Assembly: GCA_021432635.1 (NCBI GenBank)
Contig: MU270083.1
Span: forward strand, 304,436 to 368,435
Source: Thozetella sp. PMI_491
Lineage: Eukaryota; Ascomycota; Sordariomycetes; Chaetosphaeriales; Chaetosphaeriaceae
DNA length: 64,000 bases
Direction of reading: 5' to 3'
The number at the start of each line of letters is the position of its first letter. Position 1 is the stretch's first letter. The translations under genes were made by a program, and so were the position numbers. Below, one piece after another: positions 23,601 through 34,627 of this stretch. The notes under the pieces were generated by a model. It was not told the DNA's origin, ran no database searches, and saw nothing but the letters and a program-made list of their open reading frames with translations.

Positions 23601-24725
23601 ACTTTTCGCTCTAGCGGATGCGCGAAACATCAACAAGAAGGCCCGCCTCTGGGGTAAGCAGGCTATCGAGAGGGAGTCGGATGTTCTAGGCAACGCGGAC
23701 CCCTCGTCCGTCCTCCCCGCCGACTTCATCATCCCGTTCGAGAACAACTACAAGGAGCAGCCCCCAGCTCCCGTCAAGATTGCACTCAAGTCTCTGGGCC
23801 TCTTTGCCCATACTGACTCGGTTCACTCGACTCCATCTGTTGAGGAACCGGGCGGGACGCCGTTCTCGGAGTTCAGCCGGCTGCCGGAAATTCGAAATTA
23901 TACTGCTACAGTCAGTTTCACAGTAACAACGATCGAGACCGGTGAGGAGAAGGAAAATAGGTACTCGTTGTCCCATGACATCTACTTCGTCACAGCACAT
24001 CCCTGCGTGCCATCCCAGCACGTCAAGATCTTGAAATCTCCCTCGAGTCCCACCATCCAACATGTAGATATCTCAGGTGGAGGCACCGCCGGGAAGACAG
24101 TGAGCGTTGTTGGTAAGAAGCATCCCATTATCAGCATTGGTTTCCAGACTCATCGCTAATGTTGGCTCCAGGTCACCCCCTGCACAAGTACTACACGTAC
24201 ACCACCATCCACCTGGCCGACCTTCTGGCCAAGCATGACTTCACGCTCGAGGCGCTCCTAGGCAACTATGATACGACCGCCCACCGCCCGACCCTCACGC
24301 CTGCGAGCGCAAACAAGGGTGCTCGTGTGCTCGTCATTGATTGCATCACTGGTTTCCAGCCGATGCCACAAGAACATGAGATCCCGCTGTCCCCCGTAAC
24401 CAGCAGATCTGACAGCCGCTCACCGCTGCGCCGGGAGTCCTCCTCGGCCTCCGGACCTTTAATTAACGTCACCAACAACGACGGAACCGGCGGCACCACC
24501 GCAGAAGAAGCTACTCTCGCTGGTGCGATCGAGTCTGCAGCTAAGAAAATGCATCCGGAGACACGGCGCAGGCAGTTTGGATCGGACATCGAGATAATCG
24601 TCCGAGCCTTCTGCGCCGAAAAGGGGTGGAACGCGCTCATCAGCCGCCGGCGTCGCGGATGTCTCGCCTGTGCGATTCGCGAGGCTGGCGCCTTAGGGTG
24701 GAAGATTATCATCAGGGTAGACTAA
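20601..24725 (+). CDS. Conserved fungal protein of unknown function, 1084 aa
   Basis: Four exons: 20601-20954, 21702-23550, 23615-24112 and 24172-24725. All junctions hold frame, giving 1084 residues. The first intron is 747 nt with an AAG acceptor and is the weakest part of the model; the other two (64 and 59 nt) are standard. The N-terminal 120 residues are basic, Ser-rich and disordered (LLKRRSASDPKK, RRNSKRDLLHDLRARLVKKPPP). A proline-rich linker leads into a large mostly helical region (KLARIMATLMESDIEKLF, TRRESTDLYNELFIQILHPPTK) with an acidic loop (DEDDEDEG) and Ser-rich segments. A C-terminal block (IEIIVRAFCAEKGWNALISRRRR, then CLACAIREAGALGWKIIIRVD) looks strongly constrained and is probably the diagnostic domain. 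I do not recognise the family; a regulatory or scaffold role is only a guess. Confidence 0.8.
21122..21151 (+). repeat. 15-bp tandem direct repeat inside long intron
   Basis: ATGCCAGACCCTTTT at 21122-21136 is followed at once by ATGCCAGACCCTTTC at 21137-21151: two copies differing in the last base. It lies within the predicted 747-nt first intron of the 1084-aa gene. Confidence 0.85.
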
Positions 24726-25341
24726 GCTTTAATTAGGAGCACTGAGCATTTCCACCAGGAGCAAAGGAAAACGAGCAGAGAGAAGGAGGACAGAAAGAGT
24801 GTTAATTGACGGAGCCAGGCATGTCTCTCGTTAGCGGTAATAGGCCCGACTTCCCTACTTTGGTTTACGGACGGGCATAGCCGGGTTATGGGTGTGGAAC
24901 AAGAGGAAAACGAGACGGCATTCGCTATCCGAACATGCATAACCGTTTAGACGGATGAAGGACTCGATGGGCTGGGACATGGAGGGACTAGTGTGACACT
25001 CAACTTGGTGTAATACGTCAAAAAGGTCAAGGATTCGATACCCCTAAAATGGACGAGATGTACGATTCTTTTTGGAGCTTTGTTGGCTCCGGTCTTAATT
25101 GCGTGCTGCTGTCACCGGATACCGGCATCTTAGAATTTGGGCGGCAAGCCAAAATCCTATAGAACACTCGGCAGCTTTGAATTGAAACCAAAGTCAAGTT
25201 ATAAACTAACCACGATATGTAACGAACGAGGCCATTCGGGCCCAAAAGCGCTATGCATAATCCAGTTGACCAATTTCGGCCACGCCTGAAATGTCGTCAC
25301 TTCGAGGTGTTTTGTACACACACAAGGCTTACACACATGTC
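24726..25341. other. Convergent intergenic region
   Basis: A 616-bp gap between convergent genes. It is moderately AT-rich with no further gene, and presumably contains both 3' UTRs. Confidence 0.5.
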
Positions 25342-26268
25342 TTACAGATCTGCCCCCTTCTCCTTCACACTCCATTCCTTCCAGCCCTTCTGCTCCCCTG
25401 GCAGCCGGACGCTCTCCCATTCCTGCCTCGTAACGTTGCGCCACTCCTCGACAGGGATCCAGCCGATATATGCTCGATCGCCAAACCCTCCGATCCAATA
25501 CACCTGCTCAACGACGAGCCGTACGAAGTGCGACTCGTGAACTCGGCTGCCAGGCAGCCAGAACCGCGCATCGGGATGGGTGTCCACGAAGCAGGAGGCT
25601 ATTTTGGACCCCATTGCGCCAGGGGTGAGGTCGTCGCCGTGCGGGATCGGCTCGACGTAGCCGAGCAGGCTGAAGCGCGGGAGGTTTGCGGCGCTGTACG
25701 GCACCGGCTCGTAATCAGACTCGTCGTCGCCCTCCGTCTCAGGCAGCAGGCCGATGCGGCGGAGGAGGCCATCGAGGAGCGGGACGCCGGAGACGGAAGC
25801 GGACTTGATCCGCTTGTCCGGGAGATAACGCGGCGCCCACTGCACCGATAGGCTTACGTTACTGCCCTTAGCAACGTTTTTGAAGCTGGTCTCGATGTTG
25901 ATAGCGAGGAAGGTGGGGTTGCCACTCTGATCCTTGGACAGGTCCGACTCGCAGTCGGCGATATATTCCATCAGGCCGTGCGGCAGGCCACCGAGCCCCG
26001 CCGGCCGGTTCTCGAGGGTCGAGGCATCGTCGACAGGAAAGGTCGTGGCGATGGTGCCCAGGGGAGTGAGGGCGAGGATTCTGCGCGCGAGAACGGCAGA
26101 CTCGTACGATGTCGGGATACGACGGCCGGCGGCTGTGTGGGGTGGTGGGTTGACGAAGAGGTACGGGCTCGCCGAAACCAGGTCGGAGGGGTTTTCTCGG
26201 AGCGGTGCTTGGGAGGCAGCGGCAACGGCTGCACCGTAGCTGGCGAGGAGAGTGGCGGCGGGCTTCAT
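25342..26268 (-). CDS. Secreted CREG-like FMN-binding split-barrel protein
   Basis: Single exon of 308 residues. The first 19 residues (MKPAATLLASYGAAVAAAS) form a signal peptide. The barrel has the CREG family pattern: PTSYESAVLARRILALTPLGTIATTF, PHGLMEYIADCESD, LAINIETSFKN and a C-terminal HPDARFWLPGSRVHESHFVRL followed by EQVYWIGGFGDRAYIGWIP and EEW. CREG proteins have the pyridoxamine 5'-phosphate oxidase fold but human CREG1 is not known as a catalyst; it is a glycoprotein of the secretory/endolysosomal route. An NVSL sequon is present. Whether FMN is bound cannot be judged from sequence alone. It is divergent from the eS30 gene. Confidence 0.92.
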   Translation of the reverse strand: MKPAATLLASYGAAVAAASQAPLRENPSDLVSASPYLFVNPPPHTAAGRRIPTSYESAVLARRILALTPLGTIATTFPVDDASTLENRPAGLGGLPHGLMEYIADCESDLSKDQSGNPTFLAINIETSFKNVAKGSNVSLSVQWAPRYLPDKRIKSASVSGVPLLDGLLRRIGLLPETEGDDESDYEPVPYSAANLPRFSLLGYVEPIPHGDDLTPGAMGSKIASCFVDTHPDARFWLPGSRVHESHFVRLVVEQVYWIGGFGDRAYIGWIPVEEWRNVTRQEWESVRLPGEQKGWKEWSVKEKGADL

Positions 26269-26918
26269 GACTTGTCGAGTCGGGTTGGGGGAGCTGACAA
26301 TGACAGAGGGGGGAAGAGGGGGTGGAGGTGGAGGGAGACAAAGGACAAGGGAAGAAGAGGCCTGCTCTTCGGATAGCTAGGCTGACGAAAGGGGAACCGG
26401 GCTAGGTAGCCAAGAGCTACTTACAGTGGTCAACTGTACTACGACCGGTGGCTTGCGAGCTCGCTTTGATGGGATGCTCCCCAAACCTAGGATCCCGTCT
26501 CACGGGACCTGTTGGGGGGGCCGTGGACCGCGGCTAAGGGCGGCGACGGTAGGATTAGGAGTGGAGAAGGCTCCATAATGGCATGATCAGAACGTTATCT
26601 GATTACAGAGATGGTCCAATCATTACCGCCACGTTAGCGGGGCTCCAGACCAGTCCCCGCTGGATCAGTGTCCCATACAGAACCCTAACCCTCCGAAAAC
26701 CCCGACAGAAAAACTCGCAGAAACCTCGGGGGTGAAGGGTTTGTGCCCCAAAGGCCCCGCATCTCGCCACCCCCCGAGCTAATTGGTCAGCGGAGCCGCC
26801 CACCGACTTGCCGACTTTCGTTTCGTTCAATCGACGTCGACGCCCTCTTTCCACGCTCCCACCCAAACGTACCGCCTCACAGAACCCGCACTCAACATCC
26901 GCATCGAAATCAGACACC
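26269..26918. promoter_or_regulatory. Divergent promoter, CREG-like gene / eS30
   Basis: A 650-bp interval between opposite start codons. The half nearer eS30 carries a telomere-like box (26681-26692) and C-rich tracts typical of ribosomal-protein gene promoters. Confidence 0.55.
26681..26692 (+). promoter_or_regulatory. Telomere-like (CCCTAA) promoter box of eS30
   Basis: AACCCTAACCCT, two telomere-like units, lies about 227-238 bp before the eS30 ATG. TTAGGG/CCCTAA boxes bound by Tbf1-type Myb proteins drive ribosomal-protein genes in several ascomycetes. Use of this box here is inferred from motif and position. Confidence 0.5.
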
Positions 26919-27495
26919 ATGGGAAAGGTTCACGGATCTCGTAGGTTTCCTCTCGGTCGCTGACATTATCGGAACACTCAGATGCTAATCATCGTCTACA
27001 GTCGCCCGTGCCGGAAAGGTCAAGTCGCAGACCCGTACGTTCTACCCATCCCCCCTGGATCCCCAGCCTCCCTCCCCTACTTCTCGACAAGTCGAAAAGA
27101 TCATACTGGGTGATGGAAAAGCATGCTGGGAATCAACGAACGTGTCTTTGGGTCTCGTGTCGTCAGCTTGCTGCGCTCGTCAAGTGTGGATAAGCGGTCA
27201 TGCAGTTTTCAGCATCTTGTCTAGCAGCAGCAGAAGCACCGAGCCGGACGATGACGAGCGTCTGCCATAATTTCTGACGGGCACCTGCTGACTCGCACTC
27301 TAGCCAAGGTTGAGCCCCAGGAGAAGAAGAAGCTCCCCAAGGGACGCGCGAAGAAGAGGCTCACATACACCCGCCGCTTCGTCAACGTGACGTTGACCGG
27401 CGGCAAGCGCAAGGTACGTCTATATCCAAGAACTGCAACCTCTGGATCCCTTGTCCTGACCACTTTTCCAGATGAACCCCAACCCCGGCACTTAA
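26919..27495 (+). CDS. rps30: 40S ribosomal protein eS30
   Basis: Four exons: 26919-26940, 27002-27034, 27304-27413 and 27472-27495, encoding 62 residues. The sequence is the full conserved eS30: [19 protein letters not shown], then [18 protein letters not shown], then [18 protein letters not shown], ending MNPNPGT. It belongs to the small ribosomal subunit near the decoding region. As in other fungi, no ubiquitin-like FUBI domain is fused to the N-terminus. Introns are 61, 269 and 58 nt, and the exons are tiny (the last has seven codons plus stop), so automatic prediction could easily miss the gene. The start context (GACACCATGG) is strong. Confidence 0.96.
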
Positions 27496-27915
27496 GCAAC
27501 TTCCTCGCCATGGAGGTAGGAGGAGAACGACGGGCTTGAGAGGAGGAAGGGTGGATGTCGATGGCCAGGGCATCTGGCACTCGGCCATGGCACAGTCCGC
27601 CAGCGCGGCGCACGGCTTCACGGCATCAAAACGTCTTTCCGGTACATTCAGGGAACTGGCTACTTGGGATTTGCAATGGCACTGCATCGCGTGTACATAT
27701 GAGGAAGGACACTCGATAGAGCGGACCTCTACATCGCTCAGAAATGAGAATAGTGCGGATTTCGCTCTTGAATTCTTGATGGCCGGGCACCTAAATTCTC
27801 TGGCCTGTAGACTGTGATTCTATTTACAACGGCGAGGATCGTCTGGATACCTACCAAATCAGACACTCCTTCAGCCGCGGATACGTATCCATCTCCCTCA
27901 TTCTAGAGCTTCTCC
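27496..27915. other. Convergent intergenic region
   Basis: A 420-bp gap between eS30 and the F-box-like gene, which converge. I see nothing beyond presumed 3' UTRs. Confidence 0.5.
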
Positions 27916-29293
27916 TTAATACACAGGAACATTTATATCCTGCTGACCTTCTAAACGATTACTACGTTCTAATTTCCTTGACCTCCAGGCGGTAGGGGGC
28001 CCCGGGCCCGGAGAGTAGCCATCTCTTGAGACTTGCATAGCACTCTGTGCCTGGAGGAGGGGGATGCAAGGCGCTGGCCTGCTCCTGATCTCAGCATCGA
28101 CACGTTTCTGCGCCTCGACTATGATATGGTCCGGCCAGTGGTCAGGGTCACAAAAGACACCCATAACGGTGAACAGGCGCACCAGGAGCGAGGCGAGGTG
28201 GTCGTCCGTGGTTTCTGTGATTCGATAGAAGCCAGCAAGGGTCGTCTACTCTCTAGTCAGTGCCGCCGGCGCCGCGGGGGCTTAAGGAACGTACCTCCCA
28301 AGTGTGACTAAATTGTCTCTTCGCACCGCCGCGGAGGAGCCAGTACAACAGCGCGGCGTCTTTCCACTTCCAAGGGCCGCGTAGCAGCCTATCTGGGATC
28401 CGGATGTCCAGATCAACATCATAGCCGGGCAGTTTGCTTGCGAAATTCTCGGCATGGCATAAATTTACCATGGGCTGTGTCGGATCATTCTCGCCGGAGT
28501 ACGCCAAGGGAAATTGGAACATGAAGAGATCTTTCTGAAGGTAATCTTTGATCCGTAACTTGCCGGCTTTGTGCTGTTGGCGTGCTATGGAACCATAGTC
28601 CCCTCCGTCCCGGAGCTCACAAAGATCCTCGAAGCTGAAACCCGCTGGCAAGTCAAAATCTCGGTCCCACTGAAGGTCGTAGGGATAAGTCGGGCACCTG
28701 TACCGGGCGGCCCATGGCGACTTGTAAGCGAAATGCTTCTTCCGGAATCCACGTCTGTCGTACCACCACTGCTGCGCCTCTATCATGGCATCTATATCAC
28801 ACCAAGTGCATTGTAGGAGTCGGGACTAAAGTTTGGGGCTGTCAGCCAGACTGTTGCTGAGCGTGGCTAGAGGTTCTCATACTTGTTCCTGGGCAACGTC
28901 GACCAGCTGAGCCCATCCACTCGTTTCCTCGAGAGCCACGTCGACCATCCACCTCTCAACACCCCAATAATAATCCCATGTCTCCCCGAAGGTCAACACA
29001 ATTAGCTCCTGGAGGAACGACTTATTGTATAGCCTGCGGTATAAAACAGGGCTGCTGTAGACGAGGCTGAGGTTCCGCGCCGCGAGGGCAACGTTTAAGA
29101 GAAGCTCCTCGGGTAGGCTCTCCAGGAAGGTCATCGCCTGTTGGCCATGCCGCTTCATGGCCTCCTGTTTCTTCAAAGCTCGTTCCCTCTGCCGGCTCGC
29201 AAACTTATCGGGGTTGGGCGGCTGCCAGCGTCTCTTGTTCCCGTCCATGCCTCGGGTGCGGATCGGCTTCAAGTCGGATGATTTGGAGGCCAT
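27916..29293 (-). CDS. F-box-like conserved hypothetical protein
   Basis: Three exons: 29293-28883, 28825-28295 and 28245-27916, total 423 residues, with introns of 57 and 49 nt. All junctions are phase 0. Residues about 1-50 are basic. Then comes a short F-box-like helix pair (FLESLPEELLLNVALAARNLSLVYSSPVLYRRLYN), followed by aromatic-rich sequence (WWYDRRGFRKKHF, YPYDLQWDRDFDLPAGFSFEDL). Exon 3 continues a helical domain (TDDHLASLLVRLFTVMGVFCDPDHWPDHIIVEAQKRV). F-box proteins present substrates to SCF ubiquitin ligases, but this motif is degenerate and the assignment is tentative. The last 30 residues are low complexity and the true stop could differ. Confidence 0.65.
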
Positions 29294-29639
29294 GCAGCAT
29301 GCCCGAGTCTCCCCATAAATCCTCTTGGTCCCCGAAGAGGAGAAACCTCAGTTCTGGGCGTCCTGGCTATGGAATTGGGCCGATTCAGCCCGTGGCAAAC
29401 CGGTGTTTTTCGTTTATGGTGGGGGTCGGCCCCGGTTGAATGATGTTCTAGCCAATCAAGAGATGGTAAAGACCTACTAACTGCATATCGATACCCATTT
29501 CTTTTTGTTGCATATCTCCGCCCGCGCGTCACTTGTCAGTTAGGGGCTTGATCCACCCCAACTTTTTTCGCATGAAGCTTTTCGAAGTCGACAAGGTTCT
29601 TGGTTGCGCGCTTCACCGGCCGACAGAAAAGCCGCTGCG
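29294..29639. promoter_or_regulatory. Bidirectional promoter, F-box-like gene / MRS2
   Basis: 346 bp between divergent start codons, so promoter elements must be shared or interleaved. No specific factor site is certain. Confidence 0.45.
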
Positions 29640-31402
29640 ATGCCTCCGGCATTGAGCTTCCCAGCGCCGTCTCAGAGCCTCCTCCGGTTTCTGCGCGCCA
29701 GGGTGCAGTCCGAGGGTCTCGCCGTCTTCGCGCCAAGCCATGCCCTGACGCCGCTCCCAAGGTGCGCCGCCCGGTCCGGCGCCCACCGGCCGATTTGCTG
29801 CCCGCCGCAACCCAGACGCGACCGAAGCCTCTTGGAACCTTCTGCGACCTCGAAGCGTAATGCTACAGACCTCCTTAGCCCTAGACGACCCGCACCCAAA
29901 CCCTCCCGGAAGCCCGGCGGTCCCGCGAGTAGGAGGACGAGGGAGTTTTCTACGACGCCCCGGGCTCAGAGCTACACCTCAGGAGGCGGAAGCCATGACG
30001 ACCACTGCAGGCCGAGCTGGCAGAATTGGTTGTTTGGGAACTCCAAGAAGGCTGCCGAGAGACTTAACCCGGGAGACCTCCCTCGGCGAGAGTCCGACTC
30101 CGACTCGGGGTCCATCTTCCCACGGCGGTCGCTCTCGGCAAAAGCCGCGCTTGACCCACGACTACGATGCACTGAGGTGGATGGTGAAGGGAAAGTCATC
30201 ATGGTGGATGGCGAGTTCAAGAAGAGCGAGCTAATCGCCAAAGTGCGGAATCTCCACGGCATTGCTGCCCCAGGCGGGCGTCATGGTCCCAGGCTAACTC
30301 CCTTGGTAGTTCGGACTGCTCCCTCGCGATCTCCGTAAGATTGACTCGTCCAACCTCCCTCATATTTTAGTCCGGCCCTCAGCTATTCTTCTCAACTTGC
30401 TGCACCTGAAGGTCTTGATCAAGCACGATCGGGTGCTTCTATTCGACGTGTTTGGGTCCAAGACGTCGTACCCTCAGTCCGCCTTTATGTATGATCTGCA
30501 AGGCAAACTACAGCAGAAGCAGGTCCCGGGGACCATCGGGGGCCTACCCTACGAGTTCCGCGCTCTGGAAGCCGTCCTCATGTCGGTGACGTCGGAGCTC
30601 GAGGCTGACTTCGAAGCGGTTCGAGAACCTGTCATCAGGGTCCTCAGCGAACTGGAAGACGACATCGACCGGGAAAAGCTGCGGATTCTTCTGGTGTTGG
30701 CTAAGCGAGTGACGACGTTTGAGCAGAAGGCCAAGCTCGTACGGGACGCCATTGATGAGCTGCTGGAGGCAGACGACGACCTGTCATCCATGTACCTGAC
30801 AGAGAAGACACACGACCTCGTGCGGGGAGAGGATGACCACACCGAAGTCGAGATGCTGCTAGAATCGTACAACAAGATCTGCGACGAGGTGTACCAAGAA
30901 GCGAGCAATCTGGTCTCGAGCATCCGCAACACAGAGGAGATGTAAGTTGTAGCCCCAGCTCCAGTATTCCTCTTGTCTGACGACATTGCACGAGGCGATT
31001 GCTAACCTGCTGCTCGCTAGCATCCGCGCCATTCTTGACGCCAACCGCAACGCGCTGATGCTCCTTGACCTCAAGTTCAGCATCGCCACGCTCGGCCTGG
31101 CCATGGGCACGTTCCTGGCAGGGTTGTACGGCATGAACCTGGAGAACTTTATCGAAGAGACGAACTGGGGTTTCGGCGCTGTTACCGCCTTCTCGTCCAT
31201 CGTCTCGCTTATTGTGGGCTACATTTGTCTGGTCAAGGTGCGCAAGGTGCAACGCATTAAAATGAGCGGGCCCACGCGCCGGGACCTCAACTGGTTCCGC
31301 GATGATGACGTCCTGCTCGACCCACGCAACCGAGAGCGCCTGAGGCGCATCAATATGCTGAAGGGTGCGACCTCGGGGCAGAACTCAAAGAGGTGGTTCT
31401 AG
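29640..31402 (+). CDS. MRS2: Mitochondrial Mg2+ channel Mrs2 (CorA family)
   Basis: Three exons: 29640-30242, 30310-30941 and 31021-31402, total 538 residues; introns are 67 and 79 nt. The N-terminal 130 residues are Arg/Ser/Pro-rich with few acids, consistent with a mitochondrial presequence and linker. The matrix domain has the family hallmarks GLLPRDLRKIDSS, ILVRPSAILLNLLHLKVLI and FDVFGS, then long helices through EFRALEAVLMSVTSELE and LLESYNKICDEVYQEAS. RAILDANRNALMLLDLKFS leads to TM1, which ends in the essential YGMN motif (GMN at residues 449-451). TM2 is SSIVSLIVGYICLV. Mrs2 forms a homopentameric channel for Mg2+ entry across the inner mitochondrial membrane. The C-terminal RRDLNWFRDDD region is typical of filamentous fungi. 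Confidence 0.96.
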
Positions 31403-31753
31403 GCTTAGGCAGGAGTCACCAAAGCCTAGAAGGAAAAGGAAATTTTGCATATATGGAGGAGATGGAGCTCCTACCGGCAAGGCGTCATACCAGGGGGATG
31501 CAGATACATGTTGGCGTGTGTATATAGATATATATAATAGCCCTGTACTATTTAGATAGCCCTCCCCCCCTTTTCTGCTAGCGGAGAGGATCTTATCTTT
31601 ATCGGAGGTTCCCGAGTAGAGAGATACCCTTAGACATACTCCTCCTACCTTATAAAAACAAAATCAGCGTTGATGTTGCCGGAAGTACGTAGGCTTGAGG
31701 ATTGTACGCAGACTCAGACAGCTATGACAGTCTGCCGTTGGAGCCTTGGAGCC

Positions 31754-31773
31754 AGCGAGCGAGCGAGCGAGCG
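31754..31773. repeat. (GCGA)n microsatellite
   Basis: Five near-perfect tandem tetranucleotide units downstream of MRS2. Confidence 0.8.
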
Positions 31774-32616
31774 CTGCTGTGCAACCTCGACTCTGTCATG
31801 TTGTATGACTTGGCTCGGAGGGGACAGCCTTGAAATGCAGGGACGGGCCGGACGGCAGCTCCCTCGTTTTGGTCGGTTTCCGATCGGCCCAGTTCCGCTA
31901 GTCCGGGCCCCTCCGGCCGGGGGGCAGCCATGCTATAGCAGGGCCCCCTCAAAAAAGGGGATCCACTCGGCCGGTAACCCACCGCGAAAAAGAGGCGTAA
32001 GTGCCGCATGCCTTGGCTACTTCCATCGATTTACCACGGCATCCAAGCTCTCTCGGCCACGGATTGCAACCTCCCCGAAGCGGCATGAGGTAGGCTTTTT
32101 GGAGGCCCATTGTTTTGCCCAAGAGATTGATTGCTCGAGACATTTTGTTCCCCCTGCCCCCCGCCCCATCTTGGTCTCTCTCCTTTTTTGTTCAGCCTTT
32201 TAGCCCGGCAATTGCCGCTCAGACACCGAGGCAGTTGTAAAAGGTGAGTCAGAGGAGTGATGCTGCGGGGAGGAGGCAACCCTGAGTGCGAGGGGGAGCC
32301 TGTTCTGACGGGACTCTAGAAGCGCAGCACGATAGATCTGGCCGTGTTGGATTGCATCGATACAAGGTGAGATCTTATCAGTCCTTCCTGTGGGTTGGCC
32401 GACATCCATCGTCCCTTGGGGAGGAGGGGGAACGCTCATCGCCCTGTGTGTGTGGTCCCTGCGTCGAGACAACGACACACCCATTCCCTTCTAGTCCACT
32501 CTACTTCCACTCTAGTAGCTCAGCGGAGGGAACGAGGATGATGCAAACGGAAAAAAAGGAAAAGATTCACGGCCGCCAGTTGGCGATCCTATTTATTAAT
32601 TTCCCAGTCTTTTTTT

Positions 32617-32644
32617 CTTCTTCTTCTTCTTCTTCTTCTTCTTC
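32617..32644. repeat. (CTT)n microsatellite
   Basis: About nine CTT units upstream of the PPC ligase gene. Pyrimidine tracts like this are common in fungal promoters and leaders. Confidence 0.85.
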
Positions 32645-33099
32645 CCTCGTCACTTGCTTCTGACTAGCCCCGTTCCACACCCGCAACCCCGCCGAAACGC
32701 CGAGGCTCGACCTCGGCACCACCGGGAGGCATGCAAGCGGCCGGGAGATGCAAGTGCGTCCCCGACGAGACGCAAGCTGCCTGGATTCGGGACAGACGAG
32801 AGAGCAGCCACTGCGGCCGGCAGTTCTTGGACGCCCCGTCTAGTGGGTTTCAGCCTCAGCATTGCCGCTAATCCCAAGGCCACCGTCATACTCCTTCCCG
32901 ATCCCACGGCAAGTCCTCCGAATCCAGCCGGAAACCGAGGCTTGCCCACTCCGGACATTAAATGGCATCACCGTGCCGGCTGGACCTGCAAGGCGGCTAC
33001 CGGCTGTGGGATACCTATTGTCTGCCGTCTGCCGCCTCTTGACCCGCCATGTCTCGGTGGTGCATCCGCATCCCCCCTATTCTCCGCTAACCGTCAACC

Positions 33100-34627
33100 A
33101 TGGCGCCGCAGACATCGCCAGAACAACGACCCCTAGCGGCCGTGAGCACGTCAGCCCCTGCGCTGAGTCTCTCCTTCAACCTCGGGAGCCCCCAGCCCTC
33201 GTCGCCCACCGCGTCCGTCTTCTCGCTCGATTCGTCTTCCTCGAGCATGGCATCGTCCGCCCAGTCCGGGCCCAGCGCGGAGGCCCTCGCCGAGGACCAG
33301 TACTTCTCGTCGAATCCAGCGCCCAAGGAGCTGGAGAAGCACGTGGCGCTAGCCCAGGCCTTCATCTCAGAGCACCTCGCCTCCGGCAAGAGGGTAGTGC
33401 TCGTGACCTCCGGAGGGACAACAGGTATGTCCCGGACTCAGTTAACCCCCTCGTCCCGGCCCCCTGCAGGACTAGAGGGCTCGGCCCGACCCGGAAGGCT
33501 GCCCCGATGCCCCCAGGCTCCCCCTTGCTATCCCTCCTAGCGGACAGCAGCTAACCCCCCGAACAAGTCCCGCTTGAGAAGCAGACGGTCCGCTTCATCG
33601 ACAACTTCTCGGCTGGCACCCGCGGCGCCACCAGTGCTGAGTACTTCCTTGATGCGGGATATGCCGTCATCTTTCTCCACCGGCAGTTCAGCTTGCAGCC
33701 GTTCAGCCGGCACTACAGCCACGCCTCCTTCTCCTTCCTCGACTTCATGAGGCCCGGCGACGATGGCAAGAGCGTAGTGGCCAAGGACGACTACGCCGCC
33801 CACATGCGCCGCGTGCTGGAGCGCTACAATGCCGCCCAGAAGGCCAACACATTGTTGATGCTGCCATTCACCACCATCACCGACTATCTGTACAACCTGA
33901 GGTCCATCGCTAGTCTCATGCGACCGCTAGGCCCCAAGGGCATGCTGTATCTTGCTGCTGCCGTGTCGGACTTTTTCGGTATGTACCTCCCCTTTCCACC
34001 CTATAGCTAGCCTACAACACTAGCTAAACGCATTCTCCTACTCCCCCCTTAGTCCCTCCTGAGCGCATGGCCGAGCACAAGATCCAGAGCACGGATGCCG
34101 TAGAGGGCATCAAGTCCGCAGCCGGCCAGCTAGACAACGAGGAGTTTGACAACTTCGACTCGACCCCTCGGGTGCCACGCAGCAAGCGGCTCATCGTCGA
34201 CCTAGACCCGGTGCCCAAGTTCTTGCACAACATTGTGCAGTCGTGGGCGTCTTCGTGCATGATCATCTCGTTCAAGCTTGAGACGGACCCGTCCATCCTC
34301 GTTCACAAGGCGCATTACGCCCTTGAGCGCTACCAGCACCACCTGGTGGTCGGTAACCTGCTGACCACCCGCAAGTGGGAGGTAGTGTTGGTGAGTCCCC
34401 AGCGGAGCGACCGCTGGCTGCGCGTGCCCATCAACCGCCGCAAGAAGACCATCAGTGGCATCGAGCACCTGGTTGGCGCGGCCGCCGGTGACCAGGATTC
34501 CAACAAACCGCTAGATCCGGCAAGCCTGCCCGAGGGAGAGCCTGAGATGGAGATTGAGAGCCTGATCGTGCCCGCCTTGGACGAGCTGCACGGGGATCAC
34601 ATCCGGGCGAGCGGAGCTGCTGCGTAG
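33100..34627 (+). CDS. CAB2: Phosphopantothenate--cysteine ligase (coenzyme A pathway)
   Basis: Three exons: 33100-33424, 33568-33978 and 34053-34627, total 436 residues. It ligates cysteine to 4'-phosphopantothenate in the second step of CoA synthesis. After a Ser-rich N-terminus of about 75 residues comes the diagnostic VLVTSGGTTVPLE, with VRFIDNFSAGTRGA next to it, forming the nucleotide and substrate site. Then follow YLAAAVSDFFVPPERM, the eukaryotic PPCS signature, and LDPVPKFL, ISFKLETD, LVVGNLLTTRKWEVVLVS. The first intron (143 nt) must end in AAG to keep the conserved GGTTVPLEK; a CTAAC branch site lies 12 nt upstream of the junction. Intron 2 is 74 nt. Eukaryotic PPCS is ATP-dependent, unlike the CTP-dependent bacterial domain of CoaBC. 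Confidence 0.95.

Larger units (their letters stand above)
31403..33099. other. Intergenic region with microsatellites
   Basis: A 1.7-kb gap between tandem + strand genes. It holds a TATA-rich stretch near 31520-31550 (probable 3' end signal of MRS2), a GAGC/GCGA repeat at about 31754-31773 and a CTT repeat at about 32617-32644. No gene is evident. Confidence 0.5.

Noticed and set aside
26681..26692. Telomere repeat as a sign of a chromosome end or interstitial telomere
   Set aside because: Only two units, in a ribosomal-protein promoter between housekeeping genes; a transcription-factor box is more likely.
27035..27303. Possible box C/D snoRNA in the 269-nt eS30 intron (GTGATGG, CTGAC)
   Set aside because: C box imperfect, spacing to D box wrong, no terminal stem; not supportable by eye.
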